13,551 bases of DNA. It comes from Rubripirellula sp. Lineage in GTDB: Bacteria; Planctomycetota; Planctomycetia; Pirellulales; Pirellulaceae. A program made the translations under genes and the position numbers. Under the pieces are notes generated by a model. The model saw only the letters and a list, made by a program, of their open reading frames with translations, was not told the DNA's origin and made no database searches. This document shows positions 1 to 5,346 of this stretch, piece after piece. Location of the stretch: contig JARFQX010001032.1 in the NCBI GenBank assembly GCA_029287555.1, positions 1-13,551 on the forward strand, written 5' to 3'. Position 1 is the stretch's first letter, and the number at the start of each line of letters is the position of its first letter.

Positions 1-15
1 GCCGTGGCGGCAGCC

Positions 16-537
16 CTACCTTGCTGTGAGCGTGCCCGTGACGGTCATCTCATAATCACCGGCTGCCAAATCCGTGAAGGTTTCCTCGATAAACCTGACA
101 TCCAGCAGGAACGACGCTGCGCCAGCCCGGTCCGACTCCGCCGTTACGGCGACGTTTTCAGTGCCCGTCGCATAATTCGTCTGCGCCGCACCAAGGGTCA
201 CCGTCCAGGCATTGCCGCTGGCAATACTCAGGCCCAGCGAAGCATCTCGTTTGTAGGAAGTGTTAGCGGTATGCGTAAATGCCTGATCTGTTTCGAACGA
301 AACGAAAGCCCCGGCCGCATTGTTCGAGGTGACCAACCAAGTCTGAGGGGGGAAGATCTGGTCGTTGTTGCTCTCGTCGTGGGGTAGCGTTACCAGCGGC
401 GCGGGGGCGTTAATCGAAAACAACGGGGCGATGACCACTCGGAAGGTCTCAATGTCCGTGGTTTGGGCCTGTGCCGAAGTCGCAAACGAGAACGCGGCGA
501 TCGCGGTGAATGCGAATGCAATGATTTTGCGGTTCAT
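16..537 (-). CDS. Small secreted beta-rich protein, paralogue of the gene at 977-1498
   Basis: 173 residues. Residues 1-24 form a clear Sec signal peptide: MNRK, a hydrophobic core rich in Ala and Phe, and an AQA cleavage site before QTT. The mature part of about 149 residues is rich in Thr, Val, Ala and Asn, has alternating hydrophobic residues and no cysteine, and ends in YEMTVTGTLTAR. This suggests a beta-sandwich exported to the periplasm or surface. The ATG at 537 is well supported: AGGAAAG lies just upstream on the minus strand (complement of about 542-548) and the signal peptide starts directly at it. The sequence FETDQAFTHT (residues 81-90) and KRDA (96-99) recur at the same residue numbers in the divergent gene at 977-1498, so the two are duplicates. 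I do not recognise a named family. A role as a structural or envelope protein is inference. It is read away from its paralogue and ends 15 bases from the window edge. Confidence 0.85.
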   Translation of the reverse strand: MNRKIIAFAFTAIAAFSFATSAQAQTTDIETFRVVIAPLFSINAPAPLVTLPHDESNNDQIFPPQTWLVTSNNAAGAFVSFETDQAFTHTANTSYKRDASLGLSIASGNAWTVTLGAAQTNYATGTENVAVTAESDRAGAASFLLDVRFIEETFTDLAAGDYEMTVTGTLTAR

Positions 538-976
538 AATTCTTTCCTACACGGGAGCTCATCATCCACGGAAGTGTGAGATCTGATCGGCCCCTATTGC
601 GGCGATCGCGTCACAATTCGCTGACCCTGCCCCGGATTTGAGTGTCGTGAAACCGGTGATCGCGCGCGCGTCACCTTTTACTACCAAAACGGCACGACGG
701 AGGTAAAGCCTCAAGTCTTCCTCGCCCAGTCGTCACAAGGTTACGTAGACCACAAATTCGGTAGGGTCAAACAACGAATGTTGGCAGCCCATCGTTTTCT
801 TGGAGGGGGCGCGTAATTCGTGCCGATTCCCGACTAGTGCACCAGTTGCCCGGGGAATCCAAGCAGGCGTGGCCCGCAGCATGGATGGATAGGCCCGCCG
901 GTGCGTGAATGACACGATGCGTCGCCCCATATTGTCACTCTCTTCGCCATTTGTCCTCGGTCCAGCAGATCGAAAC
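538..976. other. Spacer between the two divergent secreted-protein genes
   Basis: 439 bases with no convincing gene. It must hold the promoters of both divergent genes. The only strong landmark is the GC-rich hairpin at 655-675. The short motif ATCGCG followed closely by TCAC occurs twice (about 604-614 and 659-674), the second copy being the right half of that hairpin. A reading frame open from 905 adds 24 codons to the plus-strand gene, but the extension looks unlike a signal peptide. I found no clear -35/-10 pair for either gene. Confidence 0.5.
655..679 (+). terminator. GC-rich hairpin followed by TTTT, terminator-like
   Basis: GGTGA (655-659) pairs with TCACC (671-675). With T660 bulged, CGC (661-663) pairs with GCG (668-670), leaving a four-base loop. 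TTTT follows at 676-679. This is the layout of a rho-independent terminator on the plus strand. No plus-strand gene ends upstream within the window, so it would act on an upstream or antisense transcript, or as a leader attenuator for the gene at 977. The alternating CG tract could also be coincidental. Confidence 0.3.
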
Positions 977-1498
977 TTGAATCGAGCATTTGCTAGCACG
1001 GTCGGTTTTGTCCTCGCAGCGACTGCGATGACGACGGCGCACGCGCAGACGACGAGCGATTCGACCACGATGGTCGTCCGGGTGCCGGGCCTGGTATCGA
1101 TCAACGCCAGGAACGATCTGGTCGAAATTGACCACAGTCTCAACAACGCCAATCAATGGTTCGATTGGCAGTACTGGCAAGTCAGTTGCAACAATCAAGG
1201 TGGTGCGATCGTCACGTTCGAAACCGACCAGGCTTTCACGCACACAACCGTGGCAACATCTAAACGTGACGCCAGAATGATTCTGGTTCGGGCGGGCGCG
1301 CCGGGCTGGCGTATCACCCGAACCTTGGGTAACACGGATTACCAAGGCGGCGACGAAGTAGCGGTCGTTTCAGCCGAATCCAATTCGGCAGGCGACGGGG
1401 AATTCCGTCTACGTGTCGCGTACTTGGAAGAGGACTTTAACGACACGTTGTTGGGTGTTTACGAACTGACCGTTACGGGCACGATTGTGCCGAAGTAG
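977..1498 (+). CDS. Small secreted beta-rich protein, paralogue of the gene at 16-537
   Basis: Starting at TTG 977 the product has 173 residues, exactly the length of the paralogue at 16-537. It then begins MNRAFAST, a hydrophobic core, and AHA before QTT, matching MNRK...AQAQTT of the partner. FETDQAFTHT falls at residues 81-90 and KRDA at 96-99 in both proteins. Other shared blocks are SINA, the W.V..NN stretch, EVAV/ENVAV...AES, and YELTVTGT at the C-terminus. GTG 905 (197 residues) or ATG 917 is also possible, but adds a polar leader before the signal peptide. None of these starts has a good Shine-Dalgarno sequence. The product is probably exported and beta-sandwich-like; function unknown. 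Unlike its partner it has one mature cysteine (residue 71, WQVSC). Its stop lies 2 bases from the stop of the convergent gene; GGCAC-GATT-GTGCC at 1478-1491, inside the coding end, is the only hairpin that could terminate either. Confidence 0.8.
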   Translation: MNRAFASTVGFVLAATAMTTAHAQTTSDSTTMVVRVPGLVSINARNDLVEIDHSLNNANQWFDWQYWQVSCNNQGGAIVTFETDQAFTHTTVATSKRDARMILVRAGAPGWRITRTLGNTDYQGGDEVAVVSAESNSAGDGEFRLRVAYLEEDFNDTLLGVYELTVTGTIVPK

Positions 1499-1500
1499 TG

Positions 1501-2061
1501 TCAATCGTTGGATTCTTGCCGCATTCGGCCAATCCACTGGGCCAATTCCTTCAGGTCGGCCACGTCCATTCCGAGAACGAGTTCCTGCCGATGGATGTCA
1601 TGGACGGCCAAGATATGGTCTTCGTGGAACATGATTTCGTCGCCTTGCTTCATGCCGTGCAATCGACCTTCAACGAGCGGATTGTCCACGACACCACAGA
1701 AGTAATTGCCAGACCGATCCGTGATCTGCACCCAATTGTCATCGCCCCAGCCTCGTGATGGAACGCCCTGCTTTGGCAGCGGCACCAACGACGCCGGGTG
1801 GCTGTGGCGCAGGATCGGCTTGGTCATCTCGCCGTTGCAGGATGGTCATGAGCATTCTTCTGGGGCGTCTTCGTGGACGGAGAACCTCGACGAGTCGATT
1901 CTGAGTTCAACAAATTGGCCGGGATGGATATGCCGTTTGATGACCTCGGGCGGGATGTGAAAGTTCTCTGGATTCTCAGAATGCATGGCGACCCCGTTCA
2001 CCAACTGGTAGTCGTTGGAGAATTGCTGGGAGTCGAATGGTTGCCGAAGACTGCCCGTCAT
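1501..2061 (-). pseudogene. DUF2314-like protein gene interrupted by one in-frame TGA
   Basis: Two open frames lie in the same reading frame: 1846-2061 (71 residues) and 1501-1827 (108 residues from an ATG). Only TGA 1846-1848 and six codons (PSCNGE) separate them. Read through, the product would be 186 residues. The upstream part carries FHIPPEVIKRHIHPGQFVEL. The downstream part carries DDNWVQITDRSGNYFCGVVDNP and GDEIMFHEDHI. This order (F.....G..v.L, then WV.v....G...NP....Gd.v.....I) resembles DUF2314-type domains, so one domain seems to span the stop. No Shine-Dalgarno sequence precedes the internal ATG at 1827. A recent nonsense mutation, a sequence error, or recoding of UGA are the options; two separate short proteins seem less likely. 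The 5' end lies 16 bases after the cupin gene, so the two are probably co-transcribed. The family assignment is tentative and from memory. Confidence 0.6.
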
Positions 2062-2077
2062 GTGTGCGTTTAAAACT

Positions 2078-2428
2078 CTACGTCTGCTTGTCGCTATCTG
2101 AATAAAACACGGCCAGCCAGACGGTTGGTCCGTCGGGGGTGGTCCATTCGACTCGGTGCCTGCTATGGGCCGGGATCAGTACATGATCACCGGAGCGCAT
2201 CGTGATCGGTTCCTCTTCGCCCTCAAAGAGCAGCCTTGCGTGGCCCTTGAGCACAACTACCCACTCGTGTTCATCTTGATCGTACCAGAAGCCGGGCTTG
2301 CTGCATTGTCCCGTTGAGGCGATACGCTCAATCCGAACTTGCGGATTCTCGGCAAGGACAGTGATCAGTTCTTCAGACAGGCTCGAAGAGAGATCAGCAA
2401 ACAGGTTCCGGAGGCTCTGTTCAGGCAT
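2078..2428 (-). CDS. Small single-domain cupin protein
   Basis: 116 residues from ATG 2428; a GTG at 2434 would add two residues. Residues about 33-109 form one cupin beta-barrel. The first motif reads YDQDEHEWVVVLKG (DEHEW around residues 52-56, G62). The second reads GDHVLIPAHSRHRVEW with His88 and His91. These histidines and the glutamate are likely metal ligands, although the usual HxH of motif 1 is replaced by EHE. The barrel is followed by TVWLAVFY. Such stand-alone cupins are cytoplasmic and often bind a small polar metabolite or metal; the substrate cannot be read from the sequence. No strong ribosome binding site is visible. The downstream interrupted DUF2314-like gene begins 16 bases after the stop. 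A transcription regulator role is unlikely because there is no DNA-binding domain. Confidence 0.85.
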   Translation of the reverse strand: MPEQSLRNLFADLSSSLSEELITVLAENPQVRIERIASTGQCSKPGFWYDQDEHEWVVVLKGHARLLFEGEEEPITMRSGDHVLIPAHSRHRVEWTTPDGPTVWLAVFYSDSDKQT

Positions 2429-2526
2429 TGGCACACAAAGGGCGGCTTAGGACGGACGAACGCCGAGGAACCAAGTGGTGGTCATTTCTCCGTCATTGGT
2501 TCAAAATTGGAATCGTTTATTCTACC

Positions 2527-2680
2527 GAAGGCTGTTGCGCCTTCCCATGAACCATTATTTGTCAATTGCTTAAGAAGAGATGTTGACCTTGGTTGCCAAG
2601 GAACCTGCTTCCGAGGCGATTCGGCAGTTTCGAATTGCTGAGGGCAGAAAGTAAGGCGGGCATGTCATGGTTTCCATGAC
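2527..2680. other. Cluster of three short perfect hairpins
   Basis: GAAGGC (2527-2532) pairs with GCCTTC (2539-2544) across a six-base loop. CCTTGG (2587-2592) pairs with CCAAGG (2596-2601) across TTG. GTCATGG (2664-2670) pairs with CCATGAC (2674-2680) across TTT, with a possible outer GGCA/TGCC pairing (2659-2662 with 2687-2690). None is followed by a T run, so they do not look like terminators. They could be regulator-binding palindromes or parts of a structured RNA. Chance is possible for each alone. Confidence 0.35.
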
Positions 2681-2832
2681 TCTACTTGCCGGTCTGCGAG
2701 AAACGAACGACTCGGGAGGATAAGTACTCTGAGGTTGACCACCCATCGCAGTCTCATGTCCTGACTTTGGACGTGAACGTGGATCGTACACAAGTGTCAA
2801 GGATCGCTATCGTTTGTGTACGAAAATCCGGC

Positions 2833-2894
2833 TCGCGTGAAACATGTTATCGATCCCCGGCGGACTTGAATGGGGACTCACATCGCGTGAAACA
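2833..2894 (+). repeat. 12-base direct repeat with 50-base period
   Basis: TCGCGTGAAACA occurs at 2833-2844 and again, without mismatch, at 2883-2894. The copies are 50 bases apart start to start, close to five turns of DNA. They lie about 190-250 bases upstream of the small gene at 3087. Paired binding sites for a regulator are one reading; no regulator gene is nearby. Confidence 0.45.
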
Positions 2895-3072
2895 ATTTTT
2901 CTGTGCACTCGTGTGCGAATCGCCGGCTTTTCTTTTGGGTCCACCATCGAAAAAATGGCGAATGGCTTTGACACCTGCATTGCCACACGACTTGTTCCGT
3001 GAACAAGCCGGTCCAATCGCGACCAGGAGGGCTGCGAACGACGTGCAAAGGATGCACCGGAAATTCCGACAG

Positions 3073-3078
3073 AGGAGG
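3073..3078 (+). promoter_or_regulatory. Consensus ribosome binding site for the 76-residue gene
   Basis: AGGAGG lies 8 bases before ATG 3087. It is the only perfect Shine-Dalgarno sequence with ideal spacing in the window and it fixes the start of the small gene. Confidence 0.8.
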
Positions 3079-3086
3079 ATCTTCCA

Positions 3087-3317
3087 ATGTCAGAACGCGA
3101 ATGGCTGATGCTCGCTGCTAGAGCGAAAGGCTATTGGCCCACCGACGACGACACCGACACTGACCTGGTTTGGGTCATTCACAATTATCGGGACAAAGTC
3201 ACTGGGCACTCACGAGTCTCTCCGCATGTTTTTCCGGGTGCGAGCAAGTCGAACCGGGGGCAGCAGTTTTCAAACGCTTGCGAGAATTTAGAAGAGATGC
3301 TTGCGGTGTTGGGCTAA
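3087..3317 (+). CDS. Small acidic hypothetical protein, 76 residues
   Basis: The start is set by AGGAGG 8 bases upstream. The product begins MSEREWLMLAARAKGYW. An acidic patch follows (DDDTDTD, about residues 20-26), then LVWVIHNYRDKVTGHSR and a C-terminal helix-like end (ENLEEMLAVLG). There is no signal peptide, membrane segment or cysteine pair, apart from a single Cys near residue 65, so it is probably a soluble cytoplasmic protein. The two Trp-rich N-terminal turns and the YRD....GHSR segment look like a small compact fold rather than noise. I do not recognise the family. It stands alone, behind a long structured spacer and before a stem-loop that probably ends its transcript. Confidence 0.7.
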   Translation: MSEREWLMLAARAKGYWPTDDDTDTDLVWVIHNYRDKVTGHSRVSPHVFPGASKSNRGQQFSNACENLEEMLAVLG

Positions 3318-3361
3318 CTCAGAGCCCGCTGGTGAATCTGCTTTAACGCGTCGACCGTGCA

Positions 3362-3393
3362 AGCGTTCCTAAAGCGAGAGAGAAGGGAACGCT
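3362..3393. terminator. Stem-loop between convergent genes
   Basis: AGCGTTCC (3362-3369) and GGAACGCT (3386-3393) are perfect inverted copies around a 16-base purine-rich loop. It lies between the stop of the 76-residue gene (3317, plus) and the stop of the GH13 gene (3467, minus), so it could serve both. There is no clear T run on either strand, which weakens the call of a classical intrinsic terminator. Confidence 0.5.
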
Positions 3394-3466
3394 GATGCTC
3401 ATTAATCGCCACTTATCCGAATTGCCTGGGCCACCCCTCCCCGGAGCGCGGCTGAACCTTTCGCCA

Positions 3467-5302
3467 TCACTGCGACAGAATCACAACCGTGTAGGGGCCG
3501 ATCCCGATCCGACCGCTGCAAGGCAGGTTGTCTCTTCCCCATGCATTCGCCCAGGTCGAATAACTGGGGTGATTCGAGAAGTCGGGACTGTAGCCGCTCC
3601 AATCGCTGTTAAGCCGCACATGCCATGGTCCGGACCGTGGAAGGCCGATCTCATAGGAGTCATAAGCCCGATTCGCGAAATTGGCGAGAATCACCACGTC
3701 ATCGCCCGGCCCTCCTTGGTCGTATCGGTGATAGGCGATGACTTTGTCGTAGTCGTTAACATGAAACACGTTCGTATGATGGCCACGCAGACCTCGCGTC
3801 TGGTTGAACCAGTTGCGACGTAAGCGGATCAGGTCTCGGTACATCGTCACGATTCCAGGAAAACGTTCAACCTTGGACCAGTCAAGCGGAGAACTGCCGT
3901 TGAACTGTTGCCATTCAAGCATTTCCTGGCCCTGGAAAAGCATGGGAATGCCCGGGCTGGTCATCACGACGGCCGCGCCAAGAGTCGATCGCTTTCTCGA
4001 ATGCCAGCTGTCGGCATTGCCTCGATCGATGTGCTCCGGCACCCGTTGATCGCCATCCGGATTGCCAGCGTAATCGCCCACCTCATCATGACTCTCGGTG
4101 TAGATCACTCGACGAAAGGCGTCATGATGGTCGAACTTGTTGGCCACCGCGGCCGCGACGGCCCGAGCGTCGCGATCCTCGTCCCGCGGCGCGACCATCG
4201 CCTTGCGTAGCGTGTGATGAAAGCTCTCGTCCCATTGCGAATCAAACCCAAGACCTCCGATGCTGGTGGGTTGTGTCACCATTGCATTCTGTCGCATGTC
4301 CTCGGCGATCATCGGCTTCCATGGCTGTCGGTAGTTGACCTCATCGTTCACCCATTTGAGAAGATTCCAGCCCCATCCACCCAAGTTCGTCGGGTCATCA
4401 GGAGGCACGCTGTCATTCCCATCGACGTTCCGGATGCCAGCCGTCCGATCGAATCGTAATCCGTCGATGTGATACTCTTCTAACCAAAGCATCACGTTGT
4501 CACGAATGAGTTGTCGCACTTCGGGGCGCCCGTAGTCAGGGCGACTTCCAACGGCCGTTCTGGCACGCCAATCGTTGTAGAAGTAGATGCCGCCCATCGG
4601 TTGTCCCTCCCAGTGTTGATGCCAGCGATCGAATTGCCACGTACTGTGCTCCAAATCGTTTGGGCCAAAATGTTGGTAGACAACATCCAGGAACACAGCG
4701 ATGCCATGGCCGTGCGCGACATCGACAAGCGATTTCAGGGCATCGGGACCACCATAGCTGTCCTCAATTGCAAAGAGGTGAACAGGGTTATAACCCCAGG
4801 ACTCGTCACCGGGGAATTCTTTCAAAGGCAGCAACTCGATGGCATTCACACCGAGGTCCTGCAAGTAGGTCATCTTGTCCTCAATGGCCCGAAATACCTG
4901 CTCACGAGACGTTGGTGCCGGAGGAAACGTATCGGCATGCAATTCGTACACGACGAGTTCGTTCCAAGGAGGAATCTGAAAGTCGTCGACCCTCCATTCG
5001 TAATTGGAGGCCCAGACAACTCCGTTCCCAACCGAATTGGTGACATCCAACGCTCGGGGATCGACTCGCCAATGATTCTCATCGTCAATGATGTAGCGGT
5101 ACTCATCGCCAACCGAGACTCCGTCAACCTCTAAGGACCAGTATCCGTTTCCCTCACTCGCCAACTCGTGGGTGCGGGGCTCCCATTGATTGAAGCTACC
5201 TGCGACCCGGACCCAGCGGGCGTGCGGCGCCCAGACACGAAAGGTCGCGCCGCCATCGTGGAGAATCGATCCGAGGCCAGGACGTTCTGATGGACTTGGC
5301 AT
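3467..5302 (-). CDS. GH13 alpha-glucan enzyme related to 1,4-alpha-glucan branching enzyme
   Basis: 611 residues. An N-terminal CBM48-like beta-sandwich (about 10-100: FRVWAPHARWVRVAGSFNQW, then YRYIIDD) is followed by a GH13 barrel (about 115-500) and a C-terminal beta domain (about 515-611). All four GH13 signature regions are present: DVVYQH 206-211, GLRFD with nucleophile Asp285, IAED with acid/base Glu334, and SHDE with Asp406. The stretches SPGIPMLFQGQEMLEW and SSPLDW resemble branching enzymes, as does the domain order. At 611 residues it is shorter than typical GlgB and lacks the extra N-terminal module. Branching of an alpha-1,4-glucan is the best guess; a trehalose-type or other transfer or hydrolysis role cannot be excluded. 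It has no signal peptide, so it is cytoplasmic. It starts 44 bases after the GMC oxidoreductase gene on the same strand, so it is probably its operon partner. No strong ribosome binding site is seen before ATG 5302. Confidence 0.9.
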   Translation of the reverse strand: MPSPSERPGLGSILHDGGATFRVWAPHARWVRVAGSFNQWEPRTHELASEGNGYWSLEVDGVSVGDEYRYIIDDENHWRVDPRALDVTNSVGNGVVWASNYEWRVDDFQIPPWNELVVYELHADTFPPAPTSREQVFRAIEDKMTYLQDLGVNAIELLPLKEFPGDESWGYNPVHLFAIEDSYGGPDALKSLVDVAHGHGIAVFLDVVYQHFGPNDLEHSTWQFDRWHQHWEGQPMGGIYFYNDWRARTAVGSRPDYGRPEVRQLIRDNVMLWLEEYHIDGLRFDRTAGIRNVDGNDSVPPDDPTNLGGWGWNLLKWVNDEVNYRQPWKPMIAEDMRQNAMVTQPTSIGGLGFDSQWDESFHHTLRKAMVAPRDEDRDARAVAAAVANKFDHHDAFRRVIYTESHDEVGDYAGNPDGDQRVPEHIDRGNADSWHSRKRSTLGAAVVMTSPGIPMLFQGQEMLEWQQFNGSSPLDWSKVERFPGIVTMYRDLIRLRRNWFNQTRGLRGHHTNVFHVNDYDKVIAYHRYDQGGPGDDVVILANFANRAYDSYEIGLPRSGPWHVRLNSDWSGYSPDFSNHPSYSTWANAWGRDNLPCSGRIGIGPYTVVILSQ

Positions 5303-5346
5303 GAGTGGTCGACCGTCTTTTCGTGGCGTGCAAGGGCAGGGTGCTG

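Larger units (their letters stand above)
2429..3086. other. Long spacer with hairpins and a direct repeat, no convincing gene
   Basis: 658 bases between the divergent cupin gene and the 76-residue gene. A plus-strand frame at 2686-3108 is open, but its product is basic, low in hydrophobic structure and unlike any family I know. It also overlaps the well-supported start at 3087, so I do not call it. The left half holds three compact hairpins (2527-2680); the right half holds a 12-base direct repeat (2833-2894) and the palindrome AACATGTT (2841-2848). TTGACA at 2968-2973 could be a -35 box for the downstream gene, but no good -10 box follows at the right distance. Confidence 0.5.

Noticed and set aside
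498..609. Two GCGATCGC octamers (498-505 and 602-609), like the HIP1 repeat of cyanobacteria
   Set aside because: Only two copies were noticed and all the proteins look planctomycete; GC-rich chance sites are enough to explain them.
2686..3108. Open plus-strand frame of 140 codons
   Set aside because: The product is basic with no recognisable pattern, has no ribosome binding site, and overlaps the start of the well-supported 76-residue gene in another frame.
4511..5134. Long plus-strand frame opposite the GH13 gene
   Set aside because: It is the antisense shadow of a gene with complete GH13 motifs; no ribosome binding site or domain is visible.
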